Assembly: GCA_902794405.1 (NCBI GenBank)
Contig: CADBHI010000096.1
Location: 1-33,002 of the forward strand
Source of the DNA: an uncultured Prevotellaceae bacterium
Lineage (GTDB): Bacteria; Bacteroidota; Bacteroidia; Bacteroidales; Bacteroidaceae
Direction: 5' to 3'
Length of the DNA stretch: 33,002 nucleotides
Below are positions 1 through 6,706 of the stretch, piece by piece. The stretch's first letter is position 1. Every line of letters starts with the position of its first letter. The notes beneath the pieces were generated by a model. That model was not told the origin of the DNA and made no database searches. It was given only the letters and a program-made list of their open reading frames with translations. A program made the translations under genes and the position numbers.

Positions 1-556
1 AGGGATAGAGCAGATGGGTGCGAGCCTTCTTACCAAAGGCCTGGTAAGTGAGGGTGATGGGCTTCTTGTCGATGATGGCATGGAAGAGACCCGTGAAGAA
101 GGCACGGCCAAGGATGCTGTCGGACTCCTCGAACTCGACAACAGGGGCATCGTTAGAGGTAAGGAACACGTCGAAGTGGGAACAGAAGTCTCTGACCCAG
201 TCCATCTGCGGCATGCCTTCGAACTGGGACAGGAAATTGAGGAAGCCCTGTATCTTCTGTTCGTCCTCGGCAGTGAAAGGCTTGGCATAGATAGAGAAAT
301 CGGGCTTTTCGTATCTGTAACGGATGATACGTCGGTCGAAACCATCCTGGATCTGCTCGATGTTAACATGATACTTGTTGGAAATCTCCGTCATGTCGTT
401 CAGGATGGTGTCCTTAGTCCTTACTTCGGGTACGCCTCTCTGGCTGAGCTGATGGTTAACCACTCGGATGATGTCCTGCATACTGACACCTTCCCTCCGT
501 TTGAGAAGTCCGTCAAGGATCTTCTCTCGCATACTGTAATTCTTACTATTAGGCAT
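1..556 (-). CDS. WYL-domain transcriptional regulator (3' end beyond window)
   Basis: Reading the minus strand from an ATG at 556 gives 185 codons open to the window edge. An in-frame TGA lies just upstream at 575-577, so 556 is the first available start. The protein begins MPNSKNYSMREKILDGLL and has an N-terminal winged-helix-like part (about residues 5-75, with the segment RTKDTILNDMTEISNKY typical of the recognition region). A linker follows, then near residue 165 the start of a WYL fold (KKPITLTYQAFGKKARTHLL). WYL proteins of this layout in Bacteroidota are DNA-binding regulators thought to sense nucleotide or nucleic-acid ligands, often beside mobile or defence genes. The WYL signature itself would lie outside the window. 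The family call is from the pattern alone; the target is unknown. Confidence 0.72.
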   Translation of the reverse strand, partial: MPNSKNYSMREKILDGLLKRREGVSMQDIIRVVNHQLSQRGVPEVRTKDTILNDMTEISNKYHVNIEQIQDGFDRRIIRYRYEKPDFSIYAKPFTAEDEQKIQGFLNFLSQFEGMPQMDWVRDFCSHFDVFLTSNDAPVVEFEESDSILGRAFFTGLFHAIIDKKPITLTYQAFGKKARTHLLYP

Positions 557-827
557 ATTATCTTTAACTTTGAATCAGATTCGGACCATCGCCACGCAGA
601 TGACTGCATGGTTGCCAGGTCAGTCCATGGCGGCGGCAAAGTCAATGACGCTTCAAGATATATAGCCTATCGAGCCGGTGTTATGACCACTGCCGTCAGA
701 CAGGACCGGAACCGACATCTTTCATGCAAATTTAGCAAATTCTGACGACACATGGAAATGATTGAGAGAATAAATGCAACAACGGCCTGAAAAAGGGCTG
801 AATGGGAAGAAGAAAGAGGCTCGGAAA
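557..827. other. Intergenic stretch without a convincing gene
   Basis: This lies between the WYL regulator (leftward) and a rightward promoter at 828. Open frames here are antisense to the regulator or have no start context. A possible leftward -7 hexamer (TAAATTTG on the minus strand, 727-734) could serve the regulator, but no matching -33 box is visible. Confidence 0.4.
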
Positions 828-859
828 GTTGCATATCTCAGAAATTTTTAGTAACTTTG
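828..859 (+). promoter_or_regulatory. Bacteroidota-type promoter
   Basis: A TTG at 829-831 is separated by 20 bp from TAACTTTG (852-859), matching the -33/-7 consensus. It would start a transcript near 866, entering the small hydrophobic ORF at 916. Confidence 0.55.
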
Positions 860-915
860 TAGGTAGAATCGGGCCTCTGGAGTGGCCCCAAGTTGAATCG
901 AAAATCGTTTGTGCT

Positions 916-1041
916 ATGATGATATTTAGCTTTTTCTTCGTGCTGTTCTATACAGTAACTCATGCCATCCTCTCGGTGGTTGGCTTGATAGCGAGGGGCA
1001 TCGTCAAGGTGTTCGGCTTCATCTTCGGAGTCGAACACTGA
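916..1041 (+). CDS. Putative small membrane protein (41 aa)
   Basis: The frame from ATG 916 encodes about 41 residues that are almost entirely hydrophobic (MMIFSFFFVLFYTVTHAILS then VVGLIARGIVKVFGFIFG), enough for one or two membrane helices. The open frame extends upstream to 802, but the promoter at 828-859 puts the transcript start inside it, so the ATG pair at 916/919 is preferred. No family is recognised. It lies directly before the 20-bp iteron array, so it may be a plasmid-borne small protein. A chance hydrophobic frame cannot be excluded. Confidence 0.35.
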   Translation: MMIFSFFFVLFYTVTHAILSVVGLIARGIVKVFGFIFGVEH

Positions 1042-1042
1042 G

Positions 1043-1142
1043 GCGACGGTGTGCGACTGGATGCGGTCGTATGCCAACGCAAGCGGTCGTATGCGATCGC
1101 AGGCCATCGCATGCCATTGGGAGCCATCGCATGCAATTGTTA
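1043..1142. repeat. Five 20-bp tandem repeats (iteron-like)
   Basis: Five units follow each other with an exact 20-bp period, starting at 1043, 1063, 1083, 1103 and 1123. The first 12 bp are conserved (GCGGTCGTATGC at 1063 and 1083; GCCATCGCATGC at 1103 and 1123; a diverged copy at 1043) and the last 8 bp vary. Period, number and position before an AT-rich stretch and a rep gene fit iterons of a plasmid origin bound by a Rep_3 initiator. Confidence 0.65.
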
Positions 1143-1189
1143 GCCAAAACGAACGTCCTTTTTCTTTCCCAAAAAGTCAGAGTTTCATA

Positions 1190-1227
1190 AAGCTTTATTT
1201 ATATATTTATTTATTAAGCTTTATTTA
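1190..1227. other. AT-rich segment, possible DNA-unwinding element
   Basis: The 12-mer AAGCTTTATTTA occurs at 1190-1201 and 1216-1227 with only A/T between. An AT-rich block with short direct repeats between two iteron arrays is where strand opening occurs in iteron origins. The function is inferred from position and composition. Confidence 0.45.
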
Positions 1228-1268
1228 CGGAGAACGGAAAAGCCCTATTTATCGGGGTTGCAGAAAAT

Positions 1269-1422
1269 AAGTTGGGAGGTTTTTAGCGGTAAGTTAGGAG
1301 GTTTTTAGGCAGAAGATGGAAGGTTTTTAGCACAAGAAAACCGAAGTTAGGAGGTTTTTAGGCAACGAGTGTGTTAAGCTGTAGCAGGATTAAGGGTAAC
1401 ACGGAAGTTAGGAGGTTTTTAG
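1269..1422. repeat. Five 18-bp iterons upstream of rep
   Basis: An 18-bp unit (consensus AAGTTAGGAGGTTTTTAG) occurs at 1269, 1291, 1313, 1344 and 1405, all in the same orientation. The first three are spaced exactly 22 bp, about two helical turns. They precede the rep promoter, as expected for initiator-binding iterons that control both replication and rep expression. Confidence 0.75.
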
Positions 1423-1455
1423 CATCCGAAGGCCTTTGCCAGGCCATCGAGCGGA

Positions 1456-1487
1456 TTTGGTGGTTTCGTGGAAAAGCACTATCTTTG
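1456..1487 (+). promoter_or_regulatory. rep promoter
   Basis: TTTG (1456-1459) and TATCTTTG (1480-1487) are separated by 20 bp, a full match to the Bacteroidota consensus. It lies 35 bp after the last iteron and 168 bp before the rep start codon, so the leader is long. Confidence 0.65.
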
Positions 1488-1655
1488 CAGCGTCTTAGTT
1501 ACGGACGACTTTAATTTGTGCTTTACTTTGATTTCGTAACAAGAGCCTTGACGGATTAGTGTGCAACAGCGACAGGCTAGCAGCATGGGCATCCGTCGGG
1601 CAGAAGCAAAGCATGAATGATGAATCCCGTAAATACGGCAATAGCAAAGTAGATT

Positions 1656-2000
1656 ATGCCTCGGCAGAGAAACGAGATATTCAGGCAAAGGGAACTTGCC
1701 TCGATACAACATGAGAATGTCACCTGGAGTAACAACCTGATCAGTTCACCCATCTCCTGCAGCCTGATGGAGCGGCGGGTGATGTACTTCATAACGGGCG
1801 TGGTGAAGCACAAGTTTATGGAGAACAACCTCGGAGTGCCCGACAACAGGAAGGAGCTGTACTTCTATATGACTGACCGCGACCTGGGTGAGATTGGCGG
1901 CTCGAAGAACATCAGATACACCTACGAGGTACTGACGGAGCTTCCATATAACAAATATGCGGTGGGCACTCCATTCTGCCGTTTGCAAGAATCACACTAG
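1656..2000 (+). pseudogene. Replication initiator (Rep_3 type), N-terminal fragment cut by IS110
   Basis: From ATG 1656 (an in-frame TAG sits two codons upstream) the frame encodes the beginning of a plasmid initiator: an IQHENVTWSNNLISSPISC segment followed by MERRVMYFIT, the first helices of the N-terminal winged-helix domain of Rep_3/RepB-like proteins. Rep sequence is credible to about codon 97 (position 1947). After that the frame enters the left inverted repeat of the inserted element and stops at 1998-2000. The rest of the protein resumes in frame at 3604-4620 on the far side of the IS. Iterons and a promoter upstream confirm it as the start of rep. Exact junction with the IS is uncertain by some tens of bases. 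Confidence 0.75.
1948..1986 (+). repeat. Left inverted repeat flanking the IS110 element
   Basis: This 39-bp segment, beginning ATAACAAATATGCGGTGGGC, is the reverse complement of 3592-3629 apart from one substitution and one single-base indel. Similarity ends abruptly on both sides, which marks it as a structured end and not general homology. Confidence 0.7.
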
Positions 2001-3358
2001 GCAACTTTTTCAAGTTTCTCGTTGAGTTTCTTTAGTTGTCTGGTAGTTCTTGCTATTTTTCTTTCCAGCAGTTCTTTTTCATTGCATCCGACAAGGCTCG
2101 GATTGTACTCTTTCTTGGTTTTGACCATCGTGTAGAGTATACGTGCCATTTTGTGCGCTGTTGCCACGATGGCCTGCATATGTCCGTCTTTTGACTTCAT
2201 CCTCCTGAAGTATGCCCCCATCTCGCTTTTCTCGCTCTTTACGGTGTTGGCACATTGTCTGAGTATTTGTCCGACAGGATTCTTCCTCCGTGGGATGTGA
2301 CTTGATATGAGCTTGCCTCCCGTGATTTTGTTGTTAGGCGAGAGATTGCACCACTTGCAGAACTTCTCACATGTATCGAACTTGCTGACGAAATCATATC
2401 CGAGTTCTCCGATAAGCTGCAAAATTGCACCGGCTCCCATTCCTGGCATCGCCATGAGATTGACTCCCCACAAGGCATGTCCATACTTTTCAACATCAAT
2501 GTCCGGTGCGTTCTTATATGTGGTGTGCTTCTCACTTCGGGATAGTTTTCCGGCTCCTTCCACGTCTACCTGTGCGGAATACCGTATCATCAGCCTTTCT
2601 ATCTCCCGTTCGCACTCTGCCACTTTCTTCTGGTAGTAGTCATATAGTTCCACGCTTTGCTTCAGGACGAATAATAAGTCGTCATCCCATGTTCCATCGA
2701 GCGACTTAGCTATAGTGTCTTTCGAAGCCCTACAGCGCCCGTCAGCCAGTTGGGCAAGAGAATTCGGGTTGTGGTTGCCGTCTATGATGGCACGGATGAT
2801 GGCCATGCCTGACTTGCCGAGAATATCGGTAATGACTGTCGAGAGCTTGATATTCATCTGCTCCATGGCCTTCTGCATGTGCTGCACCTCGCGACCGGCA
2901 GTAGTGATTAGTGTTGAACGATGGCGTGTCAGGTTCCGTATCTGCCTTGCGACGTTGTCGGGCTGGAAGCATGGCTTCACCATACCGTAGCTGTGAAGCA
3001 ACATCAGCCACTCGGCATCGGCCTCGTCCGTTTTCTCGTCCATCAGGTTCTTCACCTGCAATGGATTGGCCAACACCACGTCGAAGCCCTCCTGTTGGAG
3101 CATCAGGAAGATGTTCAGCCAGTACACACCAGTAGATTCCATAGCCACCGTCGTGATGCGGCAGGCCTTCAGCCAAGCGCATATCTCGCGCAGGTCACAG
3201 GTAAAGCTGTCGAATCGGCGGTTGTTTTCGCCGTCGCGGTCTTCAGGTACACAAACTTGCATCTCGCCATCAGCGACATCGATGCCTGCAGCATCGGGAT
3301 TAACAATCTTTAAGCGCAATCCCTGCTTTGTTTTGATTTTTCTTGCTACTTTTGCCAT
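1997..3358 (-). CDS. IS110-family transposase (RNA-guided recombinase)
   Basis: The 453-residue product has both family domains. The N-terminal RuvC-like DEDD domain shows GIDVA (Asp27), AMESTGVYW (Glu74) and KTDEADAEW (Asp111, Asp114). The C-terminal Transposase_20 domain shows PGMGAG at 305-310 and a Ser pair at 352-353 in the place of the catalytic serine. A charged coiled-coil-like tail (residues 425-453) closes the protein. Length is slightly above the usual 320-420. Members cut and rejoin donor and target DNA guided by a bridge RNA encoded in the same element. The gene looks intact. It starts about 157 nt after a predicted transcript start, leaving room for that RNA. Confidence 0.93.
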   Translation of the reverse strand: MAKVARKIKTKQGLRLKIVNPDAAGIDVADGEMQVCVPEDRDGENNRRFDSFTCDLREICAWLKACRITTVAMESTGVYWLNIFLMLQQEGFDVVLANPLQVKNLMDEKTDEADAEWLMLLHSYGMVKPCFQPDNVARQIRNLTRHRSTLITTAGREVQHMQKAMEQMNIKLSTVITDILGKSGMAIIRAIIDGNHNPNSLAQLADGRCRASKDTIAKSLDGTWDDDLLFVLKQSVELYDYYQKKVAECEREIERLMIRYSAQVDVEGAGKLSRSEKHTTYKNAPDIDVEKYGHALWGVNLMAMPGMGAGAILQLIGELGYDFVSKFDTCEKFCKWCNLSPNNKITGGKLISSHIPRRKNPVGQILRQCANTVKSEKSEMGAYFRRMKSKDGHMQAIVATAHKMARILYTMVKTKKEYNPSLVGCNEKELLERKIARTTRQLKKLNEKLEKVA

Positions 3359-3359
3359 A

Positions 3360-3515
3360 ATTTGGGTGGTTTTGTAAGTTAAGGCAAGCCTGCGGCCTTA
3401 AGGAATGGGTATTCTTCCATACGGCATCCAACGGCCAATCTTCGTTCCACAGGCACGCAGGGCCATACTCGGCATTGGATTGTGGGTCCATTGACGCAAT
3501 GGTCTACTTGCTTGC
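3360..3515 (-). ncRNA. Candidate bridge RNA / structured leader of the IS110 transposase
   Basis: A promoter at 3522-3552 would begin a transcript near 3515 that runs about 157 nt before the transposase ATG. Small hairpins are visible: TTAAGGC/GCCTTAA (3379-3385 with 3395-3401) and CCATT/AATGG (3488-3492 with 3498-3502). In IS110-group elements this 5' non-coding end encodes the bispecific bridge RNA with target- and donor-binding loops. Position, length and promoter fit. I could not assign the guide loops, so ends and function are inferred. Confidence 0.5.
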
Positions 3516-3521
3516 CAACTG

Positions 3522-3552
3522 CAAAACTACTCTTTTTGAGGGAGAGTCCAAA
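3522..3552 (-). promoter_or_regulatory. Promoter of the IS110 leader and transposase
   Basis: On the minus strand TTTG (3552-3549) and TAGTTTTG (3529-3522) are spaced 19 bp, an exact Bacteroidota consensus. It lies wholly inside the element, so expression does not depend on circle formation. Confidence 0.6.
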
Positions 3553-3591
3553 GCAAAATCAAACAAAAGATGACAAAAACAGGGCGCAGCA

Positions 3592-3629
3592 GCAAACGGC
3601 AGAATGGAGAGCCCACCGCAATTTGTTAT
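3592..3629 (-). repeat. Right inverted repeat flanking the IS110 element
   Basis: Partner of 1948-1986 (37 of 39 aligned positions identical). Its outer edge (TTTGTTAT followed by TTTTG) contains a -7-like TATTTTTG directed into the 3' rep fragment, which could give some transcription of the remaining rep sequence. Confidence 0.7.
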
Positions 3630-4620
3630 TTTTGCTTCGTTTTGTACTCCAAAATTCAATGCTCGGCACGTGGGCCGTATCCACTGGGTAGATACGTTCT
3701 TCTACGACGAGGAGCAGGAACTGTACGCCATCCGAATATCGCCGGAGATCATGCCGCTGCTGATCAATCTGACGCAGAACTTCACGAGTTTCGACCTTGG
3801 GACGGCCATGCGGCTGAGATCGAAATATACACAGAAGTTGTATGAGCTATGCTGCAAATACGGCGGTGACTACAGATATAGCGACGGTCAGGAGGAAACG
3901 ACGGGCAACGTGTATAAGAAGCGCGTGGTGCCAATAGGAATGGATCATTTCCGGGTGCTTTTCAACCTGAATGAAATCAGGGATAAGAAGACTGGCAAGG
4001 TGCTACAGGAATCGTCGTACGAAAGTTATAAGGACATCAGGAGCAACATCCTTCAGGTAGCCCAGAACGAGCTGTACGACCTGTATCTGTTTCATGCCTC
4101 CAACGTATGGTTCGACTTTCAGGCAGGGCCAAGAAAGGGAATCGGAGGCAAGACATCATCAATAATCATCTACATCTACACACGGGAGAATCCGAAAGAT
4201 GGGCTGTGCAGGCCTTGGCAGAAGGGCGACGAATATTTGTACCCCTATGAGCCGCCATACGTGGAGAAAACCAGGAAAACACCACAGCAGAAGCTACACG
4301 CAAATGTGTTCTATGGCGCAGACCATCAGGAGGAGATCGTACTCTCGCTGCTCTCAAAGTATCTCAGCAAACGGGAGTTGACGTACTATATGGCAGCCAT
4401 CAACCGTGAGGCAAGGCAATGCAGAGACTGTTATACGCAGGTTATTCAGGTGATTCTGGAGAAGGAAAAGCAGCCGAAGTTCAGCAAGGCAAAGAAGCAA
4501 TATAAGCGGAATAACATCATAGAATACGCCCTCCAGGAGAATCTGAAGGAATACGGCTGGTCTATAGAGCCACCCAAGAACTACAAGCAGGTTTATAGGC
4601 AGGAGGAGCTTTTCAGATAA
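3604..4620 (+). CDS. Replication initiator (Rep_3 type), 5'-truncated by the IS
   Basis: This 338-codon frame carries most of a Rep_3 initiator. HVGRIHWVDTFFYDEEQE (about residues 37-54) and ISPEIMPLLINLTQNFTSFD close the first winged-helix domain. SKYTQKLYELCCKYGGDYRY and FRVLFNLNEI lead into the second, followed by a basic C-terminal part (FSKAKKQYKRNNII). The first 9 codons are in the right inverted repeat, so the ATG at 3604 belongs to the IS, not to rep. The intact gene began at 1656. The protein would bind the iterons upstream to start replication. With the N-terminal helices removed it is probably inactive unless the IS excises. Confidence 0.8.
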   Translation: MESPPQFVIFASFCTPKFNARHVGRIHWVDTFFYDEEQELYAIRISPEIMPLLINLTQNFTSFDLGTAMRLRSKYTQKLYELCCKYGGDYRYSDGQEETTGNVYKKRVVPIGMDHFRVLFNLNEIRDKKTGKVLQESSYESYKDIRSNILQVAQNELYDLYLFHASNVWFDFQAGPRKGIGGKTSSIIIYIYTRENPKDGLCRPWQKGDEYLYPYEPPYVEKTRKTPQQKLHANVFYGADHQEEIVLSLLSKYLSKRELTYYMAAINREARQCRDCYTQVIQVILEKEKQPKFSKAKKQYKRNNIIEYALQENLKEYGWSIEPPKNYKQVYRQEELFR

Positions 4621-4789
4621 CTTTCTTTTAAACATATAATTAATTAGGTGCCGATAGCAGGTCTTCCTATCCCAGGGTGCAAATCTGGAAAATAAAGCAA
4701 TCGAAAGGGAAGAAGACGCATGCGTCGGCCTTTTTTATGTCCCTAAGACATCATTGTCATATAAAGGTTCGTATATCTGATAAAAGTAA

Positions 4790-5042
4790 CCTAAACATGA
4801 CAATAGGTGAAAGTACATGTTAGTATATGAAAGTACATAGGTATGAACGCTAACCCAAACGTGACAATAGATGAAAACGAAGGAAAACAGATGAAAGACA
4901 GAATGCATCAGAATAAAAGGATTCCATCGTATTATCGAACCCAAACATGACAAATGATGAAAATGGATGAAAACAACATAAAATATCCTTGGGGAAAACT
5001 AACCCAAACATGACAATATATGAAAGTATATGAAAGTTCATG
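4790..5042. repeat. Direct-repeat array downstream of rep
   Basis: Four copies of a motif close to CCCAAACATGACAA lie at about 4790, 4854, 4940 and 5003 (spacings 64, 86 and 63 bp). Each is followed by one or more TGAAAGTA or TGAAAATG units. The block holds no credible gene. Arrays beside rep genes act as secondary iterons, incompatibility loci or partition sites; which applies here is unknown. The flanking stretches 4621-4789 and 5043-5165 contain only a perfect palindrome GACGCATGCGTC (4715-4726) followed by a T-run, possibly the rep terminator. Confidence 0.6.
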
Positions 5043-5169
5043 TTGCATTAAATCAGTAGCGTTTTTGTCCGAAAAATAGAGAGTTTTTGCTCATTATCAA
5101 TCTTTTATAAATAATTAACGATTTAAAATTGTAAAGGAATACGGGATTTCGGGAAAAAAACAAAAAAAA

Positions 5170-5202
5170 GACCGCTAATTCATTGTGAATCAGCGGTCTT
5201 TT
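5170..5202. terminator. Bidirectional intrinsic terminator
   Basis: The arms GACCGCTAATTCA and TGAATCAGCGGTC form a 13-bp stem with one mismatch, preceded by A-run and followed by TTTT. It can end the leftward tRNA-Pro transcript and shields it from the replicon remnant. Confidence 0.75.
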
Positions 5203-5215
5203 CCAATATAGGTGG

Positions 5216-5288
5216 TCGAGGTGACAGGACTCGAACCTGCGACAGCCTGGTCCCAAACCAGGAACGCTACCAACTGCGCTACACCTCG
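5216..5288 (-). tRNA. tRNA-Pro (anticodon TGG)
   Basis: The 73-nt cloverleaf has a 7-bp acceptor CGAGGTG/CACCTCG, D-arm GCGCAGTTGGTAGC, anticodon stem CCTGG/CCAGG around TTTGGGA, T-arm GCAGGTTCGAGTCCTGT and discriminator A. CCA is not encoded. Confidence 0.95.
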
Positions 5289-5358
5289 ATTTTTCTAAGC
5301 GGGTGCAAAGGTACACATTTTCCGCGACTTTTGCAAATTTAGCCGCAATTATTTCACT

Positions 5359-6546
5359 TTACTTAATAATTCCCTGTTCCTGGAATATCTTCTTCAGGGC
5401 AATCACTGAGCGGTCTACCTGTTCCTCAGTGTGTGTAGCCATAAGGGCATAGCGGACAAGGGTGTCCTGCGGTGCACATGCGGGAGGAATGACGGGGTTG
5501 ATGAACACGCCAGCCTTGAAGGCGAGAGCGGTAACAAGGAAGGTCTTCTCAACGTCGCGTACATAGAGAGGAATGATGGGGCTCTCAGTATCGCCAATCT
5601 CGAAACCTTCTTCGCGGAAACGCTTCAAAGCGTAGTTGGTGACCTTCCAAAGAGCCTCGATGCGCTCCGGCTCCTGCTGCAGGATGTGCAGGGCTTCCAT
5701 GGCTGCTGCAGTAGCGGCAGGTGTGTTGGATGCCGAGAAGATATAGGTACGGCAGGTGTGGCGCAAGAAGTTAATGGTGTCACTATCAGAGGCGATGAAT
5801 CCGCCAATAGAGGCCAACGACTTCGAGAAGGTTCCCATGATGAGATCTACCTCGTCGGTAAGTCCGAAATGGTCGCAGACTCCCCTACCCTGACGTCCGA
5901 AGACGCCAATACCGTGGGCCTCGTCGACCATGATGGAACAGTTATACTTATGTTTCAGCTCAACGATCTCAGGCAGCTTGGCAAGGTCACCCTCCATAGA
6001 GAAGACACCATCAACGACAATGAGCTTAATGGCCTCCTGGGGCAGTTTCTGAAGCACGCGCTCGAGGTCGGCCATGTCGTTGTGCTTGTAGTGCAACTGA
6101 CGGGCAAACGAAAGACGACGACCGTCCACGATTGAGGCATGGTCGCGATCGTCGCAAATGATATAGTCGTCCTTGCCGACAACCATGGCCAGCACACCCT
6201 GGTTGACAGAGAATCCAGTAGAAAAGCACAAGCAGTCGTCCTTGCCGATATACTCAGAGATTTCCTTTTCCAACTGAACGTGAAGGTCGAGTGTGCCATT
6301 GAGGAATCGGCTTCCAGCGCAACCTGAGCCGTATTTATCAAGTGCTCGCTTGGCGGCATCAATAATACGCTGATCACCCGTGAGACCAGTATAGGCGTTT
6401 GAACCAAACATCAATACTTTATGGCCACCCATTTCCACTTCCGTACCCTGTTTTCCTTCAATAGCACGGAAATATGGATATACGTCAGCCTCCATATACT
6501 TCTGCGGCTCACGATAATGCTTATATCTTTCTTGTAACTGTCCCAT
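5359..6546 (-). CDS. spt: Serine palmitoyltransferase (alpha-oxoamine synthase)
   Basis: This 395-residue PLP enzyme condenses L-serine with a fatty acyl-CoA to 3-ketosphinganine, the first step of bacterial sphingolipid synthesis, a hallmark of Bacteroidota. Visible motifs are GSGCAGSRFLNG (73-84), the ring-stacking His136 in CDDRDHAS, VDEAHGIG (207-214, Asp208 for the pyridine nitrogen) and the PLP lysine Lys242 in TFSKSLASIGGF. Length matches the family. Glycine C-acetyltransferase and 8-amino-7-oxononanoate synthase are close relatives. Spt is preferred because the N-terminal extension (QERYKHYREPQKYMEADVYP) and the neighbouring lipid kinase fit. The gene is divergent from that kinase. 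Confidence 0.88.
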   Translation of the reverse strand: MGQLQERYKHYREPQKYMEADVYPYFRAIEGKQGTEVEMGGHKVLMFGSNAYTGLTGDQRIIDAAKRALDKYGSGCAGSRFLNGTLDLHVQLEKEISEYIGKDDCLCFSTGFSVNQGVLAMVVGKDDYIICDDRDHASIVDGRRLSFARQLHYKHNDMADLERVLQKLPQEAIKLIVVDGVFSMEGDLAKLPEIVELKHKYNCSIMVDEAHGIGVFGRQGRGVCDHFGLTDEVDLIMGTFSKSLASIGGFIASDSDTINFLRHTCRTYIFSASNTPAATAAAMEALHILQQEPERIEALWKVTNYALKRFREEGFEIGDTESPIIPLYVRDVEKTFLVTALAFKAGVFINPVIPPACAPQDTLVRYALMATHTEEQVDRSVIALKKIFQEQGIIK

Positions 6547-6592
6547 TCCGATTTTTGGTATCGATTTTTTGATTTTATTTTCTAACAGGCTG

Positions 6593-6600
6593 CAAAGTTA
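6593..6600 (-). promoter_or_regulatory. -7 box for spt
   Basis: TAACTTTG on the minus strand, 47 bp before the spt start codon, followed by GC as in many Bacteroidota promoters. A clear -33 box is not visible. Confidence 0.45.
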
Positions 6601-6706
6601 CACATTTTTTATGAAACCGTGCACTTTTTTGGTAATAATTGTTGGTTTTATGGAATTTTATTACACGATTTGCGAAAAAACGGTACTATTTTTGTATTTT
6701 TGCAGC

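Larger units (their letters stand above)
1948..3629 (-). mobile_element. IS110-family insertion sequence interrupting rep
   Basis: The element of about 1.68 kb is bounded by a 39/38-bp inverted repeat (1948-1986 and 3592-3629). It carries one transposase gene on the minus strand. The non-coding end on the transposase 5' side is long (about 270 bp) and the other end short (about 49 bp), the usual asymmetry of the IS110 group, where the long end encodes the bridge RNA. The rep frame is split across it. No target duplication is evident; IS110 elements usually leave none. Long terminal repeats are atypical, so the true ends could lie slightly inside them. Confidence 0.75.

Noticed and set aside
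14-745. 243-residue plus-strand frame at the left edge
   Set aside because: It is antisense to the WYL regulator, whose minus-strand protein has recognisable domains; composition of the plus-strand frame is that of a shadow.
4790-5042. CRISPR array
   Set aside because: Units are few, diverged and irregularly spaced (64, 86, 63 bp), spacers themselves contain repeats, and no cas gene is present.
5216-5288. tRNA-Pro as the attachment site of the integrated replicon
   Set aside because: A terminator separates the tRNA from the replicon and I found no duplicated tRNA 3' end on the other side.
5053-5316. 87-residue minus-strand frame
   Set aside because: It reads through tRNA-Pro and its terminator.
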